A stretch of DNA of 64,000 bases from Durusdinium trenchii (GCA_963970005.1 CAXAMN010006513.1:100530-164529), one strand, 5' to 3'. Shown: positions 45,441 through 58,000, counted from the first letter of the stretch. Program-made: numbers and translations. The notes: a model not told the origin generated them from the letters alone.

Positions 45441-47710
45441 TCAATTGCAGCTAGTTAACAATGATCCAGAATGTGCTGGCCCACACCCATATGAATATGT
45501 ACATGGCAATTGTCTAGGTTGGTCTGGATGAATTGCCCAGCTGCTGTTGGTGATGTTCAGGTCGCCATCCACCAACATGATATTTCCCATGTCGCACTTG
45601 TCGTCGAAGAGGCCCCAGCACTTGTGGCCCATCTTTAGGCATGCCACCTCCAACAATCCAGCAAAAGCATACTACTAGGAGCAAGGACGCTACTAGGGGC
45701 TCCTGGCCGTACTACTAGTAACAAGAACGCTACTAGGGGCTCCTGGCCTTACTACTAGGAGCAAGGACGCTACTAGGGGCTCCAGGAAAAGCATCAGGTG
45801 ACCAATTAAGACAGTGCGGAGCCAAAGAAAACGCACATCAAGTCGTGGGCGTATACATGTCGGAACAATGAACAAACCTCCATCAAGAATCCTCTAGGCT
45901 CCGTCCGACCACCCGGCAAGTGACCTCCGTCACGATCCACCAGACCACCCGCCCCTGCACCACTCAGCCTTCGCTGCGAAGAGGGTTCGATAGGAGGTGC
46001 CTCTGATGAGATTGCTGGCCTCCGCTACGCATGCAGAAGACCAGTGAAAGGCACGTGACCTTCTGAGAGCGTTCTTCAGCAAAGCTCTCGGAACACAGAA
46101 CACATGCCTTCGCACTTCATGAGGTGCTCATGCCCCCATTGAATCTTCCAGAATCCACCCAACATACCAAAACCGGCGCAAAGAAGCGCACACGTGCGGA
46201 GATACTCCGTGACACAAAGCAAACACCAAAAACAATGTCCCAGCCGTGAGATACACTGCGTTGAACTTGGTGTACTCATCCTTGAAGCCATCGCACTCCA
46301 ATGGCTTTGCTTCGACCACCTGGCCAGAACAAACACTCACGGCAAACAATTGGTACACCTGGTTTTCAACCACCCGCTCCTGCCGCTTCTGCCGAAGAAA
46401 TTCCATTGGTTTTTCTCATGGTCTTGGGGGGGGGGCAAAACCCCGGGGACCGCTCCGTTCGGCAGCTCCAAACGACCGCCTTGTTGGTCTCGGAGGTGCA
46501 GCAGGAGCCAGTGCCAACGGCCTGGCCATACCTGCCGGTTCACGTGGAGCTAATCAGAATTGCCCACGCCCAGTGATTCTGGGACTAGCTATAGCTCAAA
46601 GTGGACATGAAAGGGCACGCGAATCCACCGTAGTCCGACCAATGCTCAATGCGATTTCGACACAACAAGGCCAATGCACAACAAGCCAAGGCAGGAGGAT
46701 GCAGTGAAGCGAAGTGCTCTATAGATTCTGAGCAGAAAATGCATATATAGGTCATGTCCAGATTTGTCCATGCTAGACTGCAAGCACGGATTAAAACAAG
46801 AACATTTATACTGTGTATATATATATATATGTTTTTTGTTGATACAAGGTAGTTCAACACTATCTGATAGTCTCTGTTGGTCTCAACACGACACCGAACC
46901 GCCTGTTCTTCAGGAGCCGCACGCCGTTGGAGGCGCCACCCGCCACGCAGTCCTTGCCTTCGTCCAACTCTTGGCTGTCCTCGGACCGTGAGGACGGCAC
47001 TGTTTGATCTAAATGTAGTAGCGATGGCCTCCACCTACTACCTCCACCCTAGTAGTGATGGCCTCCACCCTAATAGCGATGGCCTCCACCCTAGTAGCGA
47101 TGGCCTCCAACCTACTTCCAAAAAAGAACAAAGACCATCTCCCCACCTCTTTGGGGGGGCCGTAACCCAACTCTCCAAGCCACACAGCCACTGAAGCGGA
47201 AGGCCTCGCCGTACTCCTGGCGCGGCACCTCCATGGTCTTAATCTCCCCGGGCGCCTGGAAAAAGGTCCCAGTGATCATTGGTCCATGCGCTTGAAGAAT
47301 GGGTCCATTCTTTATCAAGTGATTCCAAGTTCTCTTTTTGAGCGACTCACATCATCACTTACGGCCGACTCATAGGTGAGACAGAAAGTGCTGGAGCTGC
47401 TAGCTCGCTCCTTCGGACTGTTCAAGTCCAAGCTCCCAGAGATTACCCTCCCTGAAACAATCATAGAATTGGAATACAGCCTGTTCGTAGAGGAAAATAG
47501 TCTTGCAAGGGGCCATGTTCCACTTCCATGTTTGTTGGATGGAGGGTAAGTGTCGAACGAACCAAACTCTCTCTCGAGTCGCTCCAGTCAATCCTTTCTG
47601 CACGTGACGGGCACCTGGCTGCTTTCGTACTGGATCTGGTACGTGCAGGCCCGCACCGTGGTGGTGGTCAAGGTGGTGCCGGGGCCTTGCTTCGCGCGTC
47701 CGCTGGACAG
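45441..47710 (-). CDS. Multi-exon gene, possible membrane or secreted protein, unknown function
   Basis: Minus-strand exons in order: about 47705-47625 (KQGPGTTLTTTTVRACTYQI, ending CAG|GTGCCC), about 46995-46905 (SEDSQELDEGKDCVAGGASN then GVRLLKNR, ending at a possible AG|GC donor), about 46330-46200 (VVEAKPLECDGFKDEYTKFN then VYLTAGTLFLVFALC, a likely membrane segment) and about 45645-45441 (HKCWGLFDDKCDMGNIMLVD then LNITNSSWAIHPDQP, with paired cysteines and an NITNSS glycosylation-like site), ending in a stop at 45441. Cysteines, a sequon and a hydrophobic segment suggest an extracytoplasmic protein. Joining them is inference. Confidence 0.45.
45668..45790 (+). repeat. Three tandem copies of the 40-bp dispersed repeat unit
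   Basis: Three head-to-tail units of about 40 bases, each with CTACTAG(G/T)A(G/A)CAAG(G/A)ACGC followed by TACTAGGGGCTCCTGGCC; the third ends early. Each unit has AGGAGC and GCTCCT as short inverted arms. Confidence 0.9.
46806..46835. repeat. AT microsatellite with TATACTGTGTATA
   Basis: TA repeat preceded by TATACTGTG. Confidence 0.8.
47019..47115 (-). repeat. Dispersed GTTGGAGGCCATCGCTACTAG repeat, four degenerate units
   Basis: Reverse-orientation tandem units of about 21 bases (TAGTAGCGATGGCCTCCACC and variants). On the minus strand they translate as repeated RLEAIAT/RVEAIAI heptads. The matching plus copy is at 4436-4530. Confidence 0.9.
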
Positions 47711-47888
47711 AGAAAAAACAGAATGGTACCAGATGGTTCAAGGCCCTTGGTAGAATCGCATTCTCGATGGAATAAAGCCAAGTCGGTGCTACCAGATTCT
47801 CAGATATAACACATGAATCTCTGAGAAATGATATCCTTGCGCTTGACGAAAGGGCTTCCTGTCCACCACTGTCCAACAAAGACTAGCG

Positions 47889-50800
47889 TTAGACTCGGGT
47901 GCCCTCGGCAAAAACTCGCACTCTAGCCGCTTTAGCCTGTCTATTGCAGGGCTGCTTCAGTCCCCACTCAAGCCCTTCATAGCCACCCAGTGGCCACTCA
48001 TGAGCTTCTAGATGCAGCTGCCCACTGAAGATTCCTGCACGGACTCCAAGTCGAGTCCTGGAGCCTCCGGTGAACGCGCGCGTCCGCGCGGGGGCGCGCA
48101 CGCTCACGGGGCCGCTTCCGTCAGCCGCAACGCACGATCGGGGCAACACAGGTCAGCTGGTCCTATGAGCAACGGTTTGATGTCGGTTGTGTCGTTAACG
48201 TTGGAATCATGTTCTGCGCTCAATACAAAGAAGTAGTTCTTGATTTGGTGTCGACAGCAAGTGAGCAGCTGGTTTGACACGGCATCCTTCCATCCAAGCC
48301 CTCCTCCAAAGGCTTCCCCCAACGTGCATGGAAGCTAAAAATCTAGTGTTTCATGTGGGGCGGACCCCATCTCATTCAGCAATCAATTGATTGATTCTGG
48401 GGTATGCCCATTTGAGAGGGAAGCTCCTTACTACAGTCGTTCATCAATTTCTGCAGTTGCTCATGTGAGTGTCCAAGGTTGATTTAGAGGCCCCCAAAAT
48501 GACCGCGGTTCACGCGAGAGGTCCCCAACTGATGAGGGAGATGAGGGAAGAAACCGATTGGTAGGAGTGATCTTACAAGTACTTGGTGTTTTGGTTGTTG
48601 GACCAAGCAGGATAGCAAGAGCTTCTTAGGTAAAAAGACTGGAAAAATCATGAAGGCAATCCCAAAAAGGCGCAGTCTTGCATGTTTTTCCTCTGTAACA
48701 ACTGCTCCCCTGTTCTGTTGGTTTCAACTGCTAGCAGCTAGTGTTTTCTTTCATTGGTGTCACAGGAAACATGGGTCAACCAGTCTTGCGCAGACCTCAA
48801 CTCCTGAATGACACGAGGGAAACCCCGTTGCTCCCCCCAAAAAACGAAAGCAAAACGTGCCTTGATGAGCTTCACAGGGTTCTCCCTCGTGGGGCCATCG
48901 CAGTTGGCATCGTAGATGCCGAAGCAGAGCCTCGAAACTTTGAGGTATTGATCCTACAGCCATCCCGGTGGATCTGGTGGGTGCACAAACCACGGCCATC
49001 TGTTCGGTTCGCCCGAGGTTTCCGTCGGTGAGCCCCCTTTCGGATTCTGTCGCACACACCGCAGGTGTGCGACCCTCGCAGGTGGGGATCGAAATCGGCC
49101 GGTTTTGGGCCGCTTCGCCGCTGCGACCTTTGCCCGGACCGACCGCGGTTGCATTCGCAAGGGAATGGGAAACGTTTGTCAACCACATATAAGCCATGCT
49201 TGGGCCATGAGCACACATCCTGGGCCATGAGAAAGGGGAGAACTCTCATTGTACCAACCAGACTACCATCTCATCGCTGCAGGCGAGCAGAAACACACAC
49301 AATCACGCAGTCACACACGCCCAGATGGTTGTGACAAACCCGTTGTCAGTCACCCAAGTGTCAAAACGAATCGCCTCTTTCCAAGGCACACACTGCCCAT
49401 GGTCTCGCACGCATTCTTTGCCTCATCCATACTGCTGTAGGCCGCCAGCTGTCCCACCGAAGAGTCGTACATGTAGTGCTCAAAGGTCACGAACCTCCGG
49501 TCCGACCGGTGGAGCCCCTTCGGTGGAGCCGATCAATGCGCGGATCGGGCCGGTCCTTTGAGGAGCGGATAGAATTCCCTTGGCATCGGGAAGTCGTCTC
49601 CCTGGATCCAGAAAACTCCAAGTGGCGGCCAAATCTTGGATTGGATGACTGCCTTTCGGTGGCAAAGCCGCCCAACCCTTCGTGCCACCAGCACCCCAGC
49701 AAGAGCGCCAAAAAAGAGAACCACCGAGCCACGCGTTGGTGTAGGTTTGCCAGTGGTACAAGTCGCTGAGGTCACAGCAGGAGGCCAAGCAATGAGAGGC
49801 GGGGATGCCTTGCGAGGCCTCAGCGAACGGCGAGAGGTGGGCTGTCGATCTCCGAGTGGAACCGCGGATGCCACGAAGCAAGTACAACCTGCTCCCCCAA
49901 TCCATAACCAAACAGCCCAGGTACAAGAACGAGAGCTTGTGAAATGGAGATGTAGACGAGCCAACTCCAAGAACAAAAACTTGTTGAACGTGTCTGTGGC
50001 TCTGGAAAGGCAGAACGTAATCAAAGGAATCAATCCTTCTCATTCACTGAGACCACTACCAAGGAGTTGAGTTCCGTTCCAAAATGCAAAATTTTGATTT
50101 TGGCCCCTCTTAAAGAAGGCACTCCCACTCTTCAGGCGGTTCATGCAGGGTGCATACTCTGTCTCGTTGAAGTTCTCATCATTGGGGTGGAGGATGGCCT
50201 TCACACCTGCGACACGGTGAAGACACCCGTCATCGAAGTGGTTCTGGTGGGTTCACACCATGCCACTCACAGGTGACTGTCAAGATCGCTTAGATGAATG
50301 AATGAACAATTCCCTCAAAGAAACACACGCGTAGCATCAAGTAACGAGTCAGTAGACCTCAGCAATGTACTCCAGAACTGGCGCAGGGCGCATCCAAGCG
50401 CCAGTGAGTCTCCAGCGCGTCTGGAGACTCCAGTTGTGGCTGGTCTCCGTACCCCGAACGCGCAGCACGCGCAGGCCACGCGCGCCCGCGCCTGAGAGGC
50501 AAACCTCTGGAGTCACAAATTTGGGCTTGCTGGCAGTAGCGAAGTTCTCCACCTGCCCAGCGTTGGCGCTGGAAAGCACCAGACCCGATGTGAGCGGGCC
50601 AGAAACGACAAGCCGAGCCCAAAGACATCGTAGACGTCGATCCTAAAATTAAACAATACATACATCAGGTTTGTCCCATCTATATACTACATTCTTGCCC
50701 ATGGTTTGGCATCATGAGTTGCACTCAACATTGCAGGAGGAACTTCCAGTTTTGCCCCCCTCCAAAAGGGCCGGTTCGCCTAGCTCCACACCGGACCGCA

Positions 50801-50960
50801 CCGACTCCAGAGGGTCAATTGTGGCTCGAGACTCGGAACCAACTCGCAGCCAAGCGACGCAGACGCTGGTGATGCCGGCTGAACTATACGCAGTGGCCAT
50901 ACAGGCCTCGATCTTGGCCTGGCCAATGGGCACCACAGCACTGGCAGGAACCACATCAGT
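47889..50960 (-). CDS. Cluster of minus-strand exons, product unknown
   Basis: Good frames: about 50940-50775 (GQAKIEACMATAYSSAGITS then VCVAWLRVGSESRATIDPLE, ending CTAG|GC), about 50556-50358 (VENFATASKPKFVTPEVCLS then RTRWRLTGAW-like sequence, ending GAG|GTCTAC), about 49740-49660 (RWFSFLALLLGCWW, hydrophobic) and about 48935-48865 (CFGIYDANCDGPTRENPVKL, ending AAG|GCACGT, another GC donor). The frame at 48149-47889 (FSGQLHLEAHEWPLGGYEGL) may be a further exon. Whether this is one gene or more cannot be told. No family recognised. Confidence 0.45.
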
Positions 50961-51250
50961 TTTTCACCCCTTTAAAATTGAGGAGAATCTACCAGCATGC
51001 AATGGACCGGCACTGAGGACCTATGTCATCCCTCCTGATGGAACTTCTGTGGCCCTTCTGATAGCACTGAGGATACATCATCACACCCTAAAAACATCCA
51101 AAACCTGCAAACCTGATGGTCTCATGGCAATCCTCATTGGCTGCCCCACCTCGATGTCGTCGTCGGAGAAGGCATCCAACATACACAGGATCCGCTTGAC
51201 AGCGACATACTCGAACTTCAAGTCCTTGGAAATTCAAGACTTCAGTTGGC

Positions 51251-51290
51251 CATCGCTACCAGGTTGGAGGCCATCGCTACTAAGACTTCA
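51251..51290 (+). repeat. Dispersed GGTTGGAGGCCATCGCTACTA repeat
   Basis: Two adjacent units of the same 21-base family, plus orientation, inside the exon cluster. Confidence 0.85.
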
Positions 51291-51509
51291 GTTTCATCAC
51301 AGCAAGTCCTGGAACTCCACGGCACTTGGAACTCCACGGCAAATGTGCGATAGCACGCACGCTCCCTCCCGCGCACCACGTCCCGTGCAAAAAGGCACGT
51401 GCAACCCGAACCTCTTTGCAGAAGGAGTCCCTCATGTCACAGCGCGCGAGTCCCTCACTTCACCGAGCCCCACTGGGCACCAAAAAACAACTTGAAAACG
51501 GCCAAGATC

Positions 51510-51620
51510 CGCGGAAAATGTGGTCTGCGCAAGTGACTTGCCTTGCCCTGCTCCTCTGGTCTTCACCAATCGAATGCGCCCATTGCACGAGTTTTTGATG
51601 CAGAGGTCATGGAAGGGCAT
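51510..51620 (-). CDS. Possible first or internal exon, product unknown
   Basis: Minus-strand frame from an ATG at 51620: MPFHDLCIKNSCNGRIRLVK then TRGAGQG, followed by GCAAGT, a GC donor. A second nearby frame at about 51200-51130 reads RILCMLDAFSDDDIE and ends GAG|GTGGGG. Possibly the start of the 47.9-51 kb gene. Confidence 0.35.
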
Positions 51621-51787
51621 GGCGCAACGCTCCGCTAGGCCACCACGATATCATCAAAAAATATCAAAAGTGTTTAAACACCGGGCACCACAACGAGCAC
51701 CCGCCTGACTTTAGTGTCGTGCCATGTGGGTTTAAGCAAAACCGTGAAAACCATGGGTGCGAAAACTTTTGAGGAAACACTGTGAAT

Positions 51788-51919
51788 TCAGTGAAATCTG
51801 ATGACATTGGGCTGTTCCGGGAGGAGCTCCTTTGAAACCCCCTTCTCCTCTCGGTCTCCATCCGAGCGCGTCCCCTTCAAACGCCAAGAGTCGTTAATGG
51901 TGCCATTGGCCAGGGCCAC
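51788..51919 (-). CDS. Terminal exon of an unrecognised gene
   Basis: Acceptor CTTTGCAG precedes a frame of exactly 44 codons ending in TGA at 51790-51788: ANGTINDSWRLKGTRSDGDR then KELLPEQPNVIRFH. Upstream candidates for the same gene on the minus strand are around 52560-52470 (SLVDDVDVFLGSLVRLASRE). Function unknown. Confidence 0.5.
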   Translation of the reverse strand: MALANGTINDSWRLKGTRSDGDREEKGVSKELLPEQPNVIRFH

Positions 51920-53469
51920 CTGCAAAGCACAAAAAGAAAAAACAAAAGCAACAAATGTCATGGGTGAACCCGGTAACACTAGCGTATACAATGCTTATAC
52001 TAGCTGCTAAAGCTGCTAGAGCGAGGAGAGAGCGCTCAGAGTGCAAGTCGAAGGGAGCCTTGAACAAAGCCATAACCCACGCATGGAAAGAAAATTCGTT
52101 CATGACTGTTGAACATGGGGGTGCATCTAACAAAATATGTTCCTCTTCGACCCAAAGAGGCCTTCTATTGCACTCTGAGCCTCACAGGGCGCCGTCAAAA
52201 GAATGGTGTTCAAGTTGCAGCAACTGGCTGCAGCATAAACACCATGAAGCATTTATCCGCTACAGTAGGTTCAACGTCAATGTTCCTATGCATTTATAAC
52301 CTTCTTTTTCGAAGTGGATCGGACAACTGTGCAGGACTCCCAAATCTGTTCAAGGGACAAACGTGTTCGTTACAGTCCAAAACTCCTGGGCCTTACAACC
52401 CCCACCAGATTCACCCAAAAACCTTCAACCTCTCCCGCACACTTCCTGGCGGAACTGATCTCGTCTCAGTGGGTAGGAACCTCCCTGGAGGCGAGGCGGA
52501 CCAGGGACCCCAGAAAAACATCGACATCATCCACCAAGGACCTGCGGAGTCACCATCGATCCATCCAAGAAGGATCCAGTCGTTTCGGCCCAGGTTAGTG
52601 GCAAACCCAGCCTGAGAGGAATGGCCCTTCCAGTTGGATTCGAAGCAGGCCGGCAGCTGCGCGCAGGCCTCCTTGGTCCTGCCCGAGTGAACAACAGGAG
52701 GTAGGAAGGTCAAGGATCAATTGGACGCAAGCGAGTTGAGAACTCGTTGTTCGATTACGTTCGAGACGTCCAACCTTGCTACCACGCAGGGTTTGCTGTC
52801 GACCATTGTTTTGTCACAAAAGCGATAGACTCACACCCAAAAGCCAAGAATGAGAAAAACTCCGTTTTTCAGCATTGTGTCGTGTGATCTTAGCTTCCAC
52901 TACTGGAGAAAAAACTGCGCAATCGACTTGCTTTCCCTCTTCTAGGTCTCGAAGCACGCGAGCCCGAAAAGGAAACGTTGCACGGCAACGTGACTTGGTC
53001 CGATGCGGAAAGCCTTGGGACACCGCAGATTCGAGAGCTGCGGCCAGAAGCAATCGATAATCATGTTAAAACTATACACAGTTTCGATTCTGATCGTCAG
53101 AAACCTGTGACAGCACACACCCGTCAGAAGCTCAAGAGTTCATCGGTCACTGCTTCATGCCCCTGGGCAACCGCGATGAATCCAAGCATGATCGCCAAAA
53201 AATGCGGCCCTTCCCAATGGAGTAATACCTCCTAGGTTTTCGAATTATTTCGTTGCTGCAGAAAAAATGCATCGTTTGACACGTCGGAGACCATCTTGGA
53301 GCGTCAACATATCCAAGAAAAAATGCCTGCGCCTGCCGTGGCAGCCTGGGCGTTAACATCAGCTCTGTGGGTGGTAAGTAGCGAGGCTTTCTCCACTGAC
53401 TAGTAGTTTGATGTGGTTACTGGCGTGTGCAACGGGTAGAAAGATTGGGTCGGTGGATTTACCTCACAC

Positions 53470-54660
53470 CCGCAAGCGGTCATTTGGGCCACCGTTTCGG
53501 CGTCTGCATGGACTATTCCCTTGTCGGCTCAAGCTTTCCAAGTCTGCCTTCGCAGTGGCCAGCACCTTCACTTGCCCAGGCAATTGAACCCAACTGAGCA
53601 CTCTCAACCCAAAAACCCAGCATCAGCTTAACCCTCGATGAGCGTGGACAGCGCCCCTGGATCTTGTCTGGTCTTGCACGCAATCATCAAAGGCGTGTGG
53701 CTGTCGGGTTGGCGAGACATCTTTTCAGCCCATGGCACCTGAGGTTGACATCTGCCATGCGTTTCGCCAAGGTTCGAATCATGCTGACATCATCTGAAAG
53801 AACTGCGCATAGCAAACCTGGCATTGAGTTTTTATCATGGGCCGCCTCATGGGTGCTATAGAAGTGAAACTGCTTGAGGAATTCATCTGCGCCCCCTGCT
53901 TTCACCCACCTAATTTGAGATGCCCAGCTGCCAAATAGCGGGGAAGGGCTAAAGAACCAGCTTCTCCTTCGTTCTGAATCTTGACGCCAGCCATTTCTTG
54001 GACAAAGCCTAAAAACCTTAAGCCTATCCTGTGATTTGGCTTTGCCGCACTGCATCCCAATCAATCTGCCAGACATTAAGCTCGGCATGCCTTGCTGAGG
54101 GAATGGTAATGATTGCGGTGCCCTTTTTGTTGGACACTTGGTGACAGGTCAATTCAGCCAAAAGAAACGATTGCGACGTGGAGTTGCAAGTCAATCCGGT
54201 GTCCCCATGAAAAAGTAACTCCACGGATTGATTGCACCTCTTTACCCCATGAAGAACCCTTATCCATTACCGCTGCCTCAGACTTGGTCAAGTCATCGTT
54301 GACGCCAGACAAGCTGGAGGTGATCTGTGGAATGGCGAACCAATCCGACCAAATGTAGGCCTCTAAATTCTCGTTTGATGAAGGGCGAGAAAACCCAATG
54401 GCCAACCCGTCCATGAGGCCCTGCAACGCTGATCACTGGTGGCCGTCGGGGTCTGGATGCATTTTTGAGAGCCACTGGTGCGAGACAAAGATGACAAACA
54501 TGCCCGGCTTCCACTCGTGTAGCAGATCCTCCTTCAGAAAAGAGTGTGCTTGTGGGTGGCCATTCATCTGCAGAAATCCGAAACCTTCAGCACGTACATC
54601 GGGAAGAGAATTTCATGCACCATTTCTCTGGAGCTGGAGTTCCACCACTGATCTGATTTC
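53470..54660 (-). pseudogene. Ankyrin-repeat protein pseudogene, intronless
   Basis: Read without any intron, the minus strand gives MFVIFVSHQWLSKMHPDPDG, YIWSDWFAIPQIT, DLTKSEAAVM, HGDTGLTCNSTSQSFLLAEL and then an ankyrin-like region (FHFYSTHEAAHDKNSMPGLL, AVLSDDVSMIRTLAKRMADV, then DSHTPLMIACKTRQDPGALS). This matches a Symbiodinium family I recall: a FVSHxW / D-W-x-x-I-P-Q head followed by ankyrin repeats. Damage is visible: in-frame TGA near 54616 and 54433, a frameshift with loss of the segment expected before HGDTG (near 54215), a second frameshift near 53715 and a TAA near 53635. The open parts are collinear with the parent protein although every intact gene nearby is full of introns, so it is probably a processed retrocopy. 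No poly(A) tail found. Confidence 0.7.
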
Positions 54661-55017
54661 CCATTGATTGGCCTTCACGTCTTCTTGGCGTAGGCCCAAG
54701 AACAAAACTCGCTCCTCACATGGTTTCAGCCAAAATCCTATTTATGTAGGCAAGCCTCCAACTATGCCTCCTTCAGACTTCTATCCTACCCTACACATTC
54801 TAGCTCGCTTCATCTCACTTGAGATCTGTCTCTGCCCCTGTCCAATCTTCCCAACCCTTCTGTGTGCATCACCCCGGTTTCTGTTCCCTGAAAGCATCAA
54901 CCTTCGCACCTCTCTTGGGCTGCCCCCCTCCCATACCACCGTGAGGAAACCCCCTCCCTTCTGCCGCTCAGCCCAGCCGAAAGAACGGCAAACCGAACCC
55001 GCCCGGGCAAACCTGCC

Positions 55018-58000
55018 TATCATGGAGCATGCAAGCCGTCTCTTCAAGCGCCAACTGCTTCTCCTGGCACTCGGTGAGCTTCTCAAAGTAGGCCAGTTCC
55101 TGGCGACGATCGGGCGAGAAAGCACAGGCAAAGAGGCTTTTGATGGAAGGTTTCCCCGGTTTCCCCACAGGTTGCTTGTTGTTAAATGAAATAGGACAAC
55201 TTATGAGGACTTGTTGAACCTGGAATGGACGCCCTCCAACCATCTTGCCCTTGCTGTCGTTCATCTTGATCAAAGTGTGTTTGTTTGCTGAAAGGGGTCT
55301 ATTACTGTCCTTATCCATCGCAGCAAAAAATTATGTACCAACCAAGGTGCTTTGTCACAGTCCAGCAGTAGGAATGAATTACTAATGGGTCGTTCTGTTT
55401 TAAGGGACATCGGGTATTGTTATTTGGAATCACTGATTCCCCTGGCAGACTAGTCTTTCAATGCCTGGACACCAATTCTTCCAAATCTGCCCCGAGCCTT
55501 TTCAGTGCAGTTCCACTTGGTGATATTGTTAGTGATGTTCTCCAGCTTGTAATAGGTGCTCCACCAAATGGTCTGCGCATGGTTTCGATGGAAGCACGCG
55601 CACTGCAGAAGATTAGTGAGGATGATGTGCAAAAGGAGATCTTGCGCCACTAACTATAAGACAATAAATGCTACAAGTTTACTGTGAAAAATGAGGTGAT
55701 CCTCTCTCGAGCTCAATCTTTTCAGAAAAGCAAGGATCGTGTTTGAACCAACCGAGTGTCACCAGCTTTTCTTCGGAGATGTGGTGCCGAAGGGCGGGAA
55801 GGGTTCCTCAGACCTACCGAGACGAGTCGGTCAATCCTCATGGAGAAACGACACGAATCGTGTTGTTTGTGTGACACGGAAGCAGCAATGATGTCCTGAA
55901 GTGAGGGAACAATTGAGGGGTGGCTTTGGTACCATTGGTGGTTCACTCAGGGGTATCCCCTCACCCTTAATCAACCATCCAATCGCAAAAGGCAGCGTAT
56001 ACGGCCATCCATGGCCCTGGGGCGGACCCCAACCACTGACCGTTGAGAGACCAGACCCGCTACCGCGCCACACCGGGGAGGACGAGACCAGACCGGTCTC
56101 AGGCGCCTTTTTTCCGTCGAAGTGGTCTCGCATGGAGGCCAGGTAACCTGACCAAACGCTGGCGATGGAACCAAGCGAGTCCGAAAGCCATCCGGAGTGG
56201 AACACCTAGGTCCAATAAATATCTCCATCTACACTAACTACCTGGCTACCTCTACAACCAAAAAGATCCAAAAAGGTCAGGATGAAAAAAATGCCTCGGG
56301 CGTACCTGAACGCCATGCCTCCTGTGAAAGAAAAAAAATAAGAAACAGGAACCGACGTGCGCCGCTACGTGCGCCGGCGTGTGCCAGGACACCCAAGACG
56401 TCGGTGCCCTTCACGGTACACTCCTCCGGACTCTCGAAGACGTTGATGCCTCATCAACGGTCTCTCCCCACGGTGTCTCGCCACGCGAAGAAAAGCCCCG
56501 GTCACTGGCTTTCTCCAAAATGGTCCGGCTGGAAGCTACCGGGTCAAACTCCAAGCAACACCCAGTTGGAGTGGTTTATAGACCCTGCCAACCAATAACC
56601 ATCCGTTGGGAGGTGCTGGTTCGCAGTTCGTCCTGGTTCGCACCAAGTGGCTCCGGAACTGAGTAGTGAGGGTGTGCTCCTGCAAAATCAAGCTTTCCCG
56701 GCTGGACTTGCAGCTCTCCATTTCCTGGCAAGTCCAGACATTCTGCATTCCAAAATTGTCTCCACTTGCAGGAGGTCAACATGATTCGGGACCATAACAT
56801 ACTAAACTCGAAGACCGCAAAGCCAAAATATAATTACCTACAGTACTCAGTACAATCACAAGAATGGGCTCATATGCCAACTCCCGGCATTGGAGGAGAG
56901 CAAATGGTCTATCATCGAAACCACTGGAAGGGGCCCTGCTTAAGCTGCAGAAAGAAGTGCCAGGCGATCTGGGGCTCATACACATACAACTCCATCCTCC
57001 GTCTCAACCGTATCGCCACCAGGCATGGACCGTCTCAACAGCGGGGAGACCCCAAAACCGCCAAGAAATCGGACACAACACCGCCTTGACTTTGGAGCTT
57101 GCAACACTCTACCCGGACCAACATATGGGTTTCAGCAAAAGGTCCTGCGTACACTTTGTTGCAAGCCAAACCACCCTCTTCTGGGAGAGGTACGGCTCAA
57201 GAATGGGAATTTCCATGTGTTTTTCAAATTGGCCATGATTGGCACAGCTTATTGATCCTCTTTTCTGCTTTGCTGAGACCGTCCGAATCTTTGGATTGCC
57301 GCTGGACTCACGCAAAAGCCCCACCTGTTTTCGAGAGCTGATCTGCGAGCGGCAGCTCGAGTGCGCCTGGCGCGAGTGGTGAATCCTTCGTCCACATGGC
57401 ACAACCGTGGGGTACCATGTAAAGATCCAAAAGGTCCATGTCCATTTCAGTGTCTCAAACCAATCTTCTGCAGATGGCGTCCATGAGAATGAGCACGATA
57501 CCCAAGAGTTAGCGATGGCCTCCATCCCAATTGAATCTTGCAGATCTCCCCACGACTCCCAAGAGGCACCGAGAGGCCTCCGACCGACCGACGTCCCGCC
57601 TCTCGCAAGGGCGTGAAGTCCCCATTGAAGCCTCGCACCGGCGCAGCGTTCGGTCGCAAGACCCGTTCGATTTCGACCCAAAAGAATCCCCCCACACGAG
57701 ACCCAGGACGGAGAGAGCATGTGTGTGTGTGTCTTTTTCGTTGTCTTCTTCCATTAGTGCCAACATGTGCCAACATTATACTAAGAACATGCCCAACTCA
57801 TGACGTACCACCAGGAAGCCCTTCATCAACAACTTGGGCCGCATTTCTGCATGAACATTTGAACATCCTCTCTCTGGTCCATCGTCCGTCAACCATGCCA
57901 ACTCACCATCCAACACCCGACACCAAGGTGACTCGGTCACCGATACACCAACGCCCGGTGACGACCGGTCGCCTGAGGGGAGAAAGGTGGTGTTGCTGCC

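Noticed and set aside
50671-51495. Plus-strand open frame of 274 codons
   Set aside because: It lies opposite minus-strand exons with better residue patterns and splice signals, and its own composition (Ser/Thr/His/Pro-rich) is that of an antisense shadow.
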